A DNA stretch of 43,912 nucleotides from the NCBI GenBank assembly GCA_017643845.1, contig JAEPMR010000020.1, positions 1 to 43,912 on the forward strand. The letters are read 5' to 3'. Source of the DNA: Marivivens sp. (GTDB lineage Bacteria > Pseudomonadota > Alphaproteobacteria > Rhodobacterales > Rhodobacteraceae). Of the stretch, positions 7,530 through 15,982 are shown one piece after another. The notes under the pieces were generated by a model. That model searched no databases, had not been told where the DNA came from, and worked only from the letters and a program-made list of their open reading frames with translations. How positions within the stretch are numbered: position 1 is the first letter of the stretch; the number at the start of each line of letters is the position of its first letter. A program made the position numbers and the translations under genes.

Positions 7530-9068
7530 ATGTCGGAACTCACGCAAACCCTACCGCCCGTATCCCGCCCGCTCGGCATGATCGCAGGCAAGGCGCTCGT
7601 CGCCCTCTTCACCCTAACGCTGATCTATGTCGCCTATACCGTCTACATGATCGGCCAGCCGCTCTTTGGCTTGTTGGTGATGATTGTCGCGCTGGTGTTT
7701 TTCTTCGTCTTCGGACTACGCCGTTTCTACTTCGCGCGCTTCATCTTTCCCGGCATCGCCACGATGGTCCTCTTCGTGGTCTTCCCGATCCTCTATACGA
7801 TCTATCTCGGCTTCACGAATTACGGCTCGTTCAACCTGCTGACCTTCCAGCGCGCGCAAGAGGTCATTCTCGAAGCCAAAACCGTCGATAAATCCGCCGC
7901 CGTCCCCTTCGCCGTCGCGCCCGAAGGCGACGCCTATCGCGTCTATCTGGGCGATGAGTCAGGCGGCTTTCTCTCCGCACCGCTGGCGCTTGATGGCACA
8001 CCCGCAACCGTCGATGCAGAGCCGGTCAGCACGTCACCCGCCGAGCTGCTCGAACGCCGCGCCGCCATCGCGCTGCGCACAGGTCTGGCCGAGGTCGAGC
8101 TAATCCTCCCTGACGGCGCCAGCCTGCGTAATGCCGGTCTGCGTGAATTCGCGCCCATCACCCCGAAATTCGAGCTGCTCGAAAACGACATTCTCCGCAA
8201 TGTCGAAACGGGCGCTTTGCTCACACCCGACCACGAAATCGGCTTTTATGTCGATGAAGCAGGCGAACAGATCGCTCCCGGCTGGCGCACCAATATCGGC
8301 ACCGGAAACTTCGAGCGCATCCTTCAATCCGAAGGCATCCGCGGGCCGATGGGCGCGATCTTCATCTGGACCGTGGTTTTCGCCGTGGCTTCCGTCGCGC
8401 TGACCTTCGCCATCGGCCTGATCCTCGCCAGTATCCTGCAATGGGAGCACCTGCGTTTCAAAGCCGCCTACCGGATCCTGCTAATCCTGCCCTACGCAGT
8501 GCCCGCCTTCATCTCGATCCTCGTGTTCAAAGGCCTTTTCAATCAGAACTTTGGCGAGATAAACCTGATCCTTGAGGCCCTCTTCGGCATCCGTCCCGAC
8601 TGGATGACCAATGGCACGCTGGCACGCACCATGCTGCTGATCGTCAACACATGGCTGGGCTATCCCTACATGATGCTTCTCGCGATGGGCTTCCTGCAAT
8701 CGATTCCGCAAGAACAGAAAAAGGCCGCCTACCTCGAAGGCGCCGGCATGATCCGCGTATTCTTCACGATCACCCTACCGCAGATCATTCCGCCCTTCCT
8801 GCCGCTCCTGCTCGCGTCCTTTGCCTTCAACTTCAACAACATCGTGCTGGTGCTGCTGCTGACCCGTGGCGGGCCGGATATCCCCGGCACCATCATTCCG
8901 GCGGGCAAGACCGATATTCTCGGCTCCTTCACCTACCGCATCGCCTTCATGGACTCCGGCACCCAGTTCGGTCTGGCGGGGGCGATCACACTGCTGATCT
9001 TCGTCCTCGTGTCGATCATCGCCTACGCCAACTTCGTGGCCATGCGCCGCGCCGCACGAAAGGCCTGA
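7530..9068 (+). CDS. malF: Maltose ABC transporter permease MalF
   Basis: Inner-membrane permease, 512 residues (E. coli MalF has 514). Three membrane segments lie near residues 17-41, 45-62 and 70-93. They are followed by a large periplasmic loop of about 180 residues (roughly 94-272, beginning 'TNYGSFNLLTFQRAQ'), the P2 loop that contacts the binding protein in MalF. Further membrane segments follow at about 275-302, 312-335, 366-390, 420-445 and 480-503. The EAA motif contacting MalK is at 394-418 ('EQKKAAYLEGAGMIRVFF'). The P2 loop distinguishes MalF from the shorter UgpA/AglF permeases. The start has only a weak ribosome-binding site (GAGG). MalG follows after 3 bp. Confidence 0.94.
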   Translation: MSELTQTLPPVSRPLGMIAGKALVALFTLTLIYVAYTVYMIGQPLFGLLVMIVALVFFFVFGLRRFYFARFIFPGIATMVLFVVFPILYTIYLGFTNYGSFNLLTFQRAQEVILEAKTVDKSAAVPFAVAPEGDAYRVYLGDESGGFLSAPLALDGTPATVDAEPVSTSPAELLERRAAIALRTGLAEVELILPDGASLRNAGLREFAPITPKFELLENDILRNVETGALLTPDHEIGFYVDEAGEQIAPGWRTNIGTGNFERILQSEGIRGPMGAIFIWTVVFAVASVALTFAIGLILASILQWEHLRFKAAYRILLILPYAVPAFISILVFKGLFNQNFGEINLILEALFGIRPDWMTNGTLARTMLLIVNTWLGYPYMMLLAMGFLQSIPQEQKKAAYLEGAGMIRVFFTITLPQIIPPFLPLLLASFAFNFNNIVLVLLLTRGGPDIPGTIIPAGKTDILGSFTYRIAFMDSGTQFGLAGAITLLIFVLVSIIAYANFVAMRRAARKA

Positions 9069-9071
9069 CCC

Positions 9072-9962
9072 ATGATTGTCGAAAACAAGCGCGAACTTTT
9101 GGTCAAGAAAATCGCCGCCCACGGCTTCATGCTGGTCTTTCTGGCGCTGGTGATGTTCCCCTTCCTCGTGGTGATCTCGATCTCCTTCCGCGAAGGCAAC
9201 TTCACCACCGGCGACCTGATCCCCCGCAACCCCACGCTCGAACACTGGTATCTGGCCTTCGGCCTCGAATACACCCGCACAGACGGCACCGTCGTCCCGC
9301 CGCCCTATCCGGTGCTCTTGTGGATGTGGAACTCGATCAAGGTCGCCCTGATCGCCGCCACCGGCGTGCTCGCTGTCTCGACGATCTCCGCCTATGCCTT
9401 CAGCCGCATCCGCTTCATCGGCCGCGCCGCGCTGTTGGATTCGCTCTTCATCATCCAGATGTTCCCGACCACGCTTGCCCTGATCGCGCTCTATGCGGTG
9501 TTCGACTCGATGGGCGACATCTCCCCCGTCGTCGGCATCGACAGCCATTGGTCGCTTGTGCTGGTCTACCTCTCCGGCGTGATGATGCACATCTGGACCA
9601 TCAAGGGCTATTTCGACTCCATCGACTCCGCGCTGGACAAAGCCGCCGCCGTCGATGGCGCAAGCCCGTGGCAGACCTTCCGCATGATCTTCCTGCCGCT
9701 CGCCGTGCCGATCATGTCCGTCGTCTTCGTGCTGGTGTTCATCGGCGTGATCAACGACTACCCTCTGGCCTCGATCCTCCTGCGCTCTGAGGAAAACCTC
9801 ACCCTCGCCGTAGGTTCCCGCCTCTATCTCAACGAATTCAAATACCTCTGGGGCGATTTCGCCGCCGCCGCGATCCTGTCCGGCCTACCGATCACCGTGG
9901 TGTTCCTGATCGCGCAGAAATATCTGGTCTCCGGCCTGTCAGACGGCGCGGTGAAGGGGTAA
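9072..9962 (+). CDS. malG: Maltose ABC transporter permease MalG
   Basis: Second permease, 296 residues, identical in length to E. coli MalG. Recognisable stretches include 'MFPFLVVISISFREGNFTTGDLIP', 'PPPYPVLLWMWNSIKVA', 'FIIQMFPTTLALIALYAVFD' and the EAA motif 'DKAAAVDGASPWQTFRMIFLP'. The C-terminus ends in GAVKG like the E. coli protein, where the MalG tail inserts into the MalK dimer. It starts 3 bp after malF and is probably translated with it. Last gene of the operon; no clear intrinsic terminator follows, only a palindromic repeat. Confidence 0.95.
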   Translation: MIVENKRELLVKKIAAHGFMLVFLALVMFPFLVVISISFREGNFTTGDLIPRNPTLEHWYLAFGLEYTRTDGTVVPPPYPVLLWMWNSIKVALIAATGVLAVSTISAYAFSRIRFIGRAALLDSLFIIQMFPTTLALIALYAVFDSMGDISPVVGIDSHWSLVLVYLSGVMMHIWTIKGYFDSIDSALDKAAAVDGASPWQTFRMIFLPLAVPIMSVVFVLVFIGVINDYPLASILLRSEENLTLAVGSRLYLNEFKYLWGDFAAAAILSGLPITVVFLIAQKYLVSGLSDGAVKG

Positions 9963-9979
9963 TCCACTGTCCTTTGCCA

Positions 9980-10015
9980 GATGCGCGGAGCCAAGGCCGC
10001 AGGCCGCCGCGCATC
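9980..10015. repeat. Dispersed palindromic repeat, copy 1
   Basis: GATGCGCGG and CCGCGCATC form a 9-bp stem around an 18-nt loop containing GGCCGCAGGCC. The 33 bases at 9981-10013 recur in inverted orientation at 29154-29185, differing by two or three bases and a one-base indel. It lies 17 bp after malG and could act as a transcript 3' end. Confidence 0.7.
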
Positions 10016-10086
10016 GCCGGCGCGCGCCGTCCCTGCACGGCGCACGCCCGCTTCCCTTCCCCGCCGCACCGCACTAGCGTCACCCC

Positions 10087-10983
10087 ATGACGTTGAAACT
10101 TGATCACCTGCGCGCCTTCGTGACCGTCGCCGATCTCGGCAGCTTCCGCCGAGCCGCCGAACGCCTTCACACCACGCAGCCCAATATCTCAGCCCGCATC
10201 AGCCAGCTGGAAAAGCTTCTCAACCTCTCGTTGATGACCCGCGACGCAGGCTCCGTCCGCCTCACCACACGCGGGCAGTCGCTCCTGCCCCGCGCCCGCG
10301 CCGTGCTCGCCACCACCGATGACTTCCTCTCTGCCGCAGGCGACCGCGCCCTGTTTCACGGGGCACTCCGCCTCGGCGTCAGCGAGCTTGTCGCCCATAC
10401 ATGGCTCCAGCCTTTCCTTCGCACGATGAGGGAACACTTCCCCAATATCGACATCGAGCTCACCGTCGATCTCAGCGCCAATATCACCCGTGCCCTCACC
10501 GCCCGCGATCTCGATCTCACCTTCCAAAGCGCCCCGTTCGACCAGCCCGCCCGTGTCGAGCTGCCCTTGGGTCGTTCGCCCTACACATGGGTTGCCGCAC
10601 CTGCCCTTCACCTGCCCTCCCTCACGCTCGATGCCGCCACGCTTGCCGCCGCGCCGATCCTCACCCACCCGCGCGGCACCGCCCCGCATGACCAACTCGC
10701 CCGCCATTTCGCCACCGCCCGCCTGCCCGCGCGCCTCGTTCCGGCGACCAACAATGCCGTCTGCCTGCAAATGACCCTCGACGGGCTCGGCATCGCCTGC
10801 CTGCCCCGCGCCATGCTGGATGCCCCCCTGTCCGAAGGCCGCCTCCTTCCCCTCAGCGCCGACTGGCACCCCGAACCGCTGCACTTCGCCGCCCGCTATG
10901 ACCTTGATCCGGCCCCGCCCTACCTGCTCGAAGCTGTCCGCATCGCGCAAACCCTCTCCCCACCAGAGGATCACGTTTCCTGA
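10087..10983 (+). CDS. LysR-family regulator of the hydantoinase operon
   Basis: Transcription factor of 298 residues. The N-terminal winged helix-turn-helix spans about residues 4-62 ('LDHLRAFVTVADLGSFRRAAERLHTTQPNISARISQLEK'), followed by a substrate-binding-type effector domain ('HGALRLGVSELVAHTWLQPFL', 'DGLGIACLPRAML'). It is transcribed in the same direction as the hyu genes, ending 83 bp before hyuA. That gap holds a T-N11-A box of the type LysR proteins bind, so it most likely activates the downstream operon. The inducer is unknown. No ribosome-binding site is obvious before the ATG. Confidence 0.88.
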   Translation: MTLKLDHLRAFVTVADLGSFRRAAERLHTTQPNISARISQLEKLLNLSLMTRDAGSVRLTTRGQSLLPRARAVLATTDDFLSAAGDRALFHGALRLGVSELVAHTWLQPFLRTMREHFPNIDIELTVDLSANITRALTARDLDLTFQSAPFDQPARVELPLGRSPYTWVAAPALHLPSLTLDAATLAAAPILTHPRGTAPHDQLARHFATARLPARLVPATNNAVCLQMTLDGLGIACLPRAMLDAPLSEGRLLPLSADWHPEPLHFAARYDLDPAPPYLLEAVRIAQTLSPPEDHVS

Positions 10984-10991
10984 TCAGTACG

Positions 10992-11006
10992 ATCTGAATA
11001 AAAGAT
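10992..11006. promoter_or_regulatory. LysR-type box upstream of hyuA
   Basis: ATCTGAATAAAAGAT is an imperfect palindrome with perfect ATCT/AGAT ends and the T-N11-A spacing of LysR boxes. It is flanked by two direct copies of TTTCCTGATC (10976-10985 and 11008-11017, 32 bp apart). A possible -10, TAGACT, is at 11030-11035, about 25 bp downstream, as expected for an activator site. Confidence 0.5.
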
Positions 11007-11066
11007 TTTTCCTGATCCTTTCTCCCGTCTAGACTGCGCCCGAACACGCTTTCCAGACGAGTCCCC

Positions 11067-13139
11067 ATGCCCAATTCCGCGATCCGCGCCGGTGTCGATA
11101 TCGGCGGCACATTCACCGATGTCGTTCTCGAAACGCCGCAAGGCCGCCATTCCACCAAGGTGCTCACCACCTACGCAGCTCCTGAGGACGCCATCCTCGA
11201 AGGCCTCGCCCGCGTCTGCCAGCAATCCGGCGTCGCGATGCAAGACATCGGGCAAGTGATCCACGGCACCACGCTCGCGACCAATGCCCTGATCGAACGG
11301 CGCGGCGCGCGCACCGCCTTCATCACCACCGAAGGCTTCCGCGATGTGATCGAAATGCGCACCGAAAGCCGGTTCGAGCAATATGACCTCAACTTGCGCC
11401 TCCCCGACCCGCTGATCCCCCGCAACGACCGCCTCACCCTCTCCGAGCGCGTCGATGCCACCGGCACCGTCCTGCGCCCGCTGGATCGCGCGGCGGTCGA
11501 GGCACTGGCCGATACATTGGGCGATTATGACTCCGTCGCCGTTGGCTTCCTGCACAGCTACCTCAACCCCGCGCATGAGCGCCTCGTGCGCGAGGTCATC
11601 GCCGCCCGCCAGCCGCATCTGTCGGTCTCGCTGTCCTCCGATGTCTCGCCGCAGATGCGCGAATACGAGCGGTTTAACACCACCTGCGCCAATGCCTATG
11701 TGAAGCCGATGATGGCCGCCTACCTGTCGCGCCTGCGCGAACGGCTTGCGGCGGCGGGCGCCGATTGCCCCGTGTTCCTGATGCATTCCGGCGGCGGGAT
11801 CATGTCGCTGGAAGATGCCGCTGAATACCCCGTCCGCCTCGTCGAAAGCGGCCCTGCCGGTGGCGCGATCTTCGCCGCAGATATCGCCCGCCGCTACGGA
11901 CTGGATCGGGTGCTCAGCTTCGATATGGGTGGCACCACCGCCAAAATCTGCCTGATCCGTGCAGGTACCCCGAAAACCGCCCGCGTGTTCGAGGTCGCCC
12001 GCTCCTACCGCTTCAAGAAAGGCTCCGGCATGCCGATCTCCATTCCGGTGATCGACATGGTCGAGATTGGCGCAGGCGGCGGCAGCCTCGCCTCGGTCAA
12101 CGCGCTCGGTCAAATTCAGGTCGGCCCTGAAAGCGCCGGTTCTGAGCCCGGCCCCGCCTGCTACGGGCGCGGCGGCGCGCGGCCTGCCGTGACTGACGCC
12201 GATCTGGTGCTGGGTCGCCTCGACCCAGATAATTTCGCGGATGGCACGATCCCCCTGCACCCCGATGCCTCTGCCAACGCACTCGATACCCATCTCGCGC
12301 AACACACCGGCACCGACACCACCATGGCCGCCTTCGGCCTGTCGGAAGTCGTCGATGAAAACATGGCAAATGCCGCCCGCGTTCACGCCGTTGAAAACGG
12401 CGAAGATCTCGCAGGCTACACCATGATCGCCTTTGGCGGTGCAGCCCCCCTTCATGCGGGCAGGCTCTGCGAGAAACTCGCCATCGACCGGCTGATCGTC
12501 CCCCCCGGTGCCGGTGTCGGCTCCGCCATCGGCTTCCTGCGCGCGCCCTATGCGTTCGAGGCCACGCGCTCCGTCTATATGCGGCTCGATGCCTTTGACG
12601 AAGCTGCAGTCACCAGCCTTCTGGCAGAATTACGCAAAGAGGCCGAAACCTTCGTCCGCGCCTGCGATGCCACCGCGCCCATCCATGCCGAAACCAAGCT
12701 CTACATGCGCTACAAGGGCCAAGGCTGGGAAATCCCCGTGCCCCTGCCCGACGGCACCACGCCCAGCGCCGCAACGCTGCTTTCGCTGTTCGAGGACGCC
12801 TACACCACCCTCTTTGGCCGCACCGTCGCGGGCCTGCCGGTCGAGGTCACGGTCTGGGCCGTCAATGCCGCGACCCCCGTTGATGCCCCTGCCGAAACGC
12901 CTCCCCCCGCCAGCGGCACCACAGCCGACATCTCCCGTCACCGCACGCTCTTCTCGCCCACGAATCAAAGCACCGTCACAGCACCCGAGGTCGCCCGCAC
13001 CGCGCTGACTGACGGCGCACAGGTCCACGGCCCCGCCGTGATCACCGAATCCGAGACAACAATCATCGTGCCCGCAGGCTTCACCGCCACAGGCCGCAGC
13101 GACGGTTGTATCGATATCCGCAAAGGAGTGCCCGCATGA
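11067..13139 (+). CDS. hyuA: Hydantoinase/oxoprolinase subunit A
   Basis: ATP-using subunit of an HyuAB-type cyclic-amide hydrolase, 690 residues. The N-terminal actin-like nucleotide fold shows 'VDIGGTFTDVVL' (10-21) and 'HGTTLATNALIERRGARTAFITTEGFRDV'. The central hydantoinase A domain has 'ESGPAGGAIFAADIARRYGLDRVLSFDMGGTTAKICLI' and 'VIDMVEIGAGGGSLA', and the end shows 'AFGGAAPLHAGRLCEKLAIDRLIVPPGAGVGSAIGFL'. Family members open N-methylhydantoin, 5-oxoproline or hydantoins with ATP hydrolysis, or form acetone carboxylase-like complexes. It overlaps hyuB by 4 bp (ATGA), implying coupled synthesis of the two subunits. The substrate cannot be assigned from sequence. Confidence 0.92.
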   Translation: MPNSAIRAGVDIGGTFTDVVLETPQGRHSTKVLTTYAAPEDAILEGLARVCQQSGVAMQDIGQVIHGTTLATNALIERRGARTAFITTEGFRDVIEMRTESRFEQYDLNLRLPDPLIPRNDRLTLSERVDATGTVLRPLDRAAVEALADTLGDYDSVAVGFLHSYLNPAHERLVREVIAARQPHLSVSLSSDVSPQMREYERFNTTCANAYVKPMMAAYLSRLRERLAAAGADCPVFLMHSGGGIMSLEDAAEYPVRLVESGPAGGAIFAADIARRYGLDRVLSFDMGGTTAKICLIRAGTPKTARVFEVARSYRFKKGSGMPISIPVIDMVEIGAGGGSLASVNALGQIQVGPESAGSEPGPACYGRGGARPAVTDADLVLGRLDPDNFADGTIPLHPDASANALDTHLAQHTGTDTTMAAFGLSEVVDENMANAARVHAVENGEDLAGYTMIAFGGAAPLHAGRLCEKLAIDRLIVPPGAGVGSAIGFLRAPYAFEATRSVYMRLDAFDEAAVTSLLAELRKEAETFVRACDATAPIHAETKLYMRYKGQGWEIPVPLPDGTTPSAATLLSLFEDAYTTLFGRTVAGLPVEVTVWAVNAATPVDAPAETPPPASGTTADISRHRTLFSPTNQSTVTAPEVARTALTDGAQVHGPAVITESETTIIVPAGFTATGRSDGCIDIRKGVPA

Positions 13140-14800
13140 CCGCCCATTCCGTCACCCACCAGATCATGTGGAACCGCCTGATTTCCGTGGTCGAGGAACA
13201 GGCCCAAGCGCTTGTCCGCACCGCATTTTCCACCTCTGTCCGCGAGGCAGGCGACCTCTCCGCAGGTGTCTACGATATCGAAGGCCGGATGCTCGCCCAA
13301 GCCGTCACCGGCACCCCCGGCCACGTCAATGCGATGGCCGAGGCCGTCGCCCATTTCATGCGCGAGATCGGCACCGATACCATGGCCGAAGGCGATGTCT
13401 ACATCACCAACGATCCGTGGATGGGCACCGGCCACCTGCATGACATCACCGTCGTGACGCCTGCCTTCCATCAGGGACGGCATGTTGGCTATTTCGGCTG
13501 CACCGCCCATGTCGTCGATGTCGGCGGGCGCGGCTTCGGCTCGGATGCCAATTCGGTCTACGAGGAAGGCCTGCAAATCCCGATCATGCGCTTTGCGGAT
13601 CGCGGCACCGTGGATCAAACCCTCCTGCGGATGATCCGCGTCAACACCCGCGAACCGGACCAGCTCATCGGCGATCTCTACGCGCTCGCGGCCTGCAACG
13701 AAATCGGCCAGCGCCGTCTGTCGGAGATGCTCGCCGAATACGCCACGGCGGACCTCTCAGAGATCAGCACCTACATCCTGTCTGCTTCTGAGAAGGCCAC
13801 GATCGACCGCATCGCCGCCCTGCCCGCAGGCACTGCCAGCGCCACCATGCAGATCGACGGCTATTCGATGCCCGTCACCCTCGCCTGCTCGGTCGCCGTG
13901 CATCCCAATCATATCGCTTGCGACTTTACAGGCACCTCCGCGCCCGATCCCAAAGGCATCAACGTGCCGATGGTCTATACCCGCGCCTATGCCTGCTACG
14001 CGCTGAAATGCGCCATCGCGCCGGACATCCCCAACAACGCGGCATCGCTCGCGCCGTTCCGCATCACCGCGCCCGAAGATACCATCGTCAACGCCGTGCA
14101 CCCTGCGCCAGTGGCGCTCCGCCATGTCATCGGCCACCTGATCCCCGATACGGTATTCGGCGCGCTGGATCAGCTCCTCCCCGCCACCGTTCCCGCCGAA
14201 GGCGCAGGCGCGCTCTGCAATTTCCAGATGTCGATCCGCCCCACCACAGCGGAAGGCAGCCGCGCCGAGGTTCTGACCTTCAATTCCGGCGGCTCCGGCG
14301 CGCGCCCCGTGCTCGACGGGCTCAACGCCACCGCCTTCCCCTCCGGCGTGATGACCATGCCGGTCGAGGCGACCGAGCATGCCGGCCCCGTCATCATTTG
14401 GCGCAAGGAACTGCGCCCCGATAGCGGCGGCGCGGGCGAAAGCCGCGGCGGTCTCGGGCAATATATGGAGGTCGGCACCCGCCCCGGCCATGCGTTTGAC
14501 TTCTCCGCCATGTTCGACCGCGTCGATCACCCCGCACGCGGGCGGCACGGCGGGCAGGAGGGCGGCGCAACCTCGGTGCGCCTCTCCGACGGCACCGCGC
14601 TTGGCGGCAAAGGCCGCACCCGCGTCCCCGAAGGCGCGACCGTGCAGCTCGCCTTCCCCGGCGGCGGCGGCTACGGCGACCCGCGCAACCGCGCTCCACA
14701 AGCCGTAGCCCGCGATCTGCGCTTGGGCTATATCTCCGAAGACACCGCCCGCAACACCTACGGGCTGTCAGAGGCACAAATCAGGGATGCCCTTGCATGA
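13136..14800 (+). CDS. hyuB: Hydantoinase/oxoprolinase subunit B
   Basis: Partner subunit, 554 residues, of the HyuB/acetone carboxylase alpha family. The ATG at 13136 overlaps the hyuA stop (ATGA) and has AAAGGAG upstream. Family landmarks: 'IMWNRLISVVEEQAQALVRTAFSTSVREAGDLSAGVYD' at the N-terminus, 'NDPWMGTGHLHDITVVTPAFHQGRHVGYFGCTAHVVDVGG', and the C-terminal 'RKELRPDSGGAGESRGGLGQ' and 'PGGGGYGDP'. The metal-ligand type D and H residues in 'NDPWMGTGHLHD' are present. It again overlaps the next gene by 4 bp, so the FAD oxidoreductase is produced with it. Confidence 0.92.
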   Translation: MTAHSVTHQIMWNRLISVVEEQAQALVRTAFSTSVREAGDLSAGVYDIEGRMLAQAVTGTPGHVNAMAEAVAHFMREIGTDTMAEGDVYITNDPWMGTGHLHDITVVTPAFHQGRHVGYFGCTAHVVDVGGRGFGSDANSVYEEGLQIPIMRFADRGTVDQTLLRMIRVNTREPDQLIGDLYALAACNEIGQRRLSEMLAEYATADLSEISTYILSASEKATIDRIAALPAGTASATMQIDGYSMPVTLACSVAVHPNHIACDFTGTSAPDPKGINVPMVYTRAYACYALKCAIAPDIPNNAASLAPFRITAPEDTIVNAVHPAPVALRHVIGHLIPDTVFGALDQLLPATVPAEGAGALCNFQMSIRPTTAEGSRAEVLTFNSGGSGARPVLDGLNATAFPSGVMTMPVEATEHAGPVIIWRKELRPDSGGAGESRGGLGQYMEVGTRPGHAFDFSAMFDRVDHPARGRHGGQEGGATSVRLSDGTALGGKGRTRVPEGATVQLAFPGGGGYGDPRNRAPQAVARDLRLGYISEDTARNTYGLSEAQIRDALA

Positions 14801-15972
14801 GCTATGATGTGGTGATTATTGGCGGCGGCATGATCGGCGCCTCCTGCGCGTGGTGGCTGGCCCGCGACCCGGATTTTACCGGCAATGTGCTCGTGATCGA
14901 GCGCGACCCGACCTACGAATTCGCCTCAACCTCGCACACCAATTCCAGCATCCGCCAGCAATTCGGAACCGAGATCAACATCCGCATCAGCCAGTTCGGC
15001 GCCGAATTCATCCATAACTTCAGGGATTACATGGGCGTCCCCGACGCCCCCGAAATCACCCTGCAAAGCTTCGGCTATCTGTACCTCGCCGACACACCTG
15101 CCTTTGCCGATGCCTTGCGCGCCAGCGCCGCGCTCCAGCAATCGCTTGGCGCAGGCACCCGCATCCTGACACCCGACGAAATCGCCGCTGAATGGCCGTT
15201 CTACAATCTCGACGGCATTCTCCTCGGCTCCCACAATCCGGTGAACGAGGGCTATTTCGACGGCGGCACCATCTTCGACTGGTTCCGCCGCCAGTCCCGC
15301 GCGCTCGGCGTCGAATGGCGCACAGGCGAAGTCACAGGCATCACCCGCGATGGCGGCCGCGTCACCGGCGTCACCCTTGCCGATGGCAGCAGCATCGCGT
15401 GTGGCACGCTCGTCAATGCCTCCGGCCCCCGCGCCGCGCTGACCGCACGCATGGCGGGCCTTGATCTCCCCGTCGAGCCGCGCCGCCGCTTCACCTTCGT
15501 ATTCGATGCCGCCGAGCCGCTCCCCAAAGACCTGCCGCTCACCATCGACCCCTCCGGCGTCCACATGCGCAGCGACGGGCGCTATTACCTCTGCGGCTGC
15601 CCGCCTGACCTCGACGCCGCTGTTGATTTCACTGATTTCACGATGGATCATGAGATTTGGCAGGAAAAAGTCTGGCCCGCCATCGCCACCCGTGTTCCCG
15701 CCTTCGAACGGGTCAAGGTGATCAACCACTGGGTCGGCCATTACGCCTTCAACACGCTCGACCAGAACGCCATCGTCGGCCCCCACCCCGACCTACCGAA
15801 CTTCCTGTTCTGCAACGGGTTTTCCGGCCATGGGCTGCAACAGTCCCCCGCCATGGGCCGCGGCATCGCAGAGCTAGTCACCCATGGCCGCTACCGCAGT
15901 CTTGACCTTTCGCCCCTCGGCGTCGAGCGTATCATCGAAAACCGCCCGCTCCTCGAACGGGCCGTCATCTAA
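14797..15972 (+). CDS. FAD-dependent oxidoreductase of the DAO (D-amino acid/sarcosine oxidase) family
   Basis: Probable amine-oxidising flavoprotein, 391 residues. The N-terminal Rossmann motif 'VVIIGGGMIGASCAWWLARD' binds FAD, and 'GTLVNASGPRAALTARMAGLDLPVEPRRR' and the C-terminal 'FCNGFSGHGLQQSPAMGRGIAEL' are hallmarks of the DAO superfamily (glycine oxidase, sarcosine oxidase or dehydrogenase). The ATG overlaps the hyuB stop by 4 bp. In this position it may oxidise the amino acid freed by the hydantoinase, such as sarcosine or another N-substituted glycine. That is inference; closest family members also include FOXRED1-like proteins of unknown substrate. Confidence 0.85.
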   Translation: MSYDVVIIGGGMIGASCAWWLARDPDFTGNVLVIERDPTYEFASTSHTNSSIRQQFGTEINIRISQFGAEFIHNFRDYMGVPDAPEITLQSFGYLYLADTPAFADALRASAALQQSLGAGTRILTPDEIAAEWPFYNLDGILLGSHNPVNEGYFDGGTIFDWFRRQSRALGVEWRTGEVTGITRDGGRVTGVTLADGSSIACGTLVNASGPRAALTARMAGLDLPVEPRRRFTFVFDAAEPLPKDLPLTIDPSGVHMRSDGRYYLCGCPPDLDAAVDFTDFTMDHEIWQEKVWPAIATRVPAFERVKVINHWVGHYAFNTLDQNAIVGPHPDLPNFLFCNGFSGHGLQQSPAMGRGIAELVTHGRYRSLDLSPLGVERIIENRPLLERAVI

Positions 15973-15982
15973 AGGAATTTCC

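Noticed and set aside
4504-7547. Long minus-strand frames (583 and 434 codons) opposite the glucosidase and malE
   Set aside because: Low-complexity Gly/Ala/Val/His composition without family features, directly antisense to well-recognised genes.
10971-12455. 494-codon minus-strand frame opposite hyuA
   Set aside because: Compositional antisense frame; hyuA has clear motifs over the whole length.
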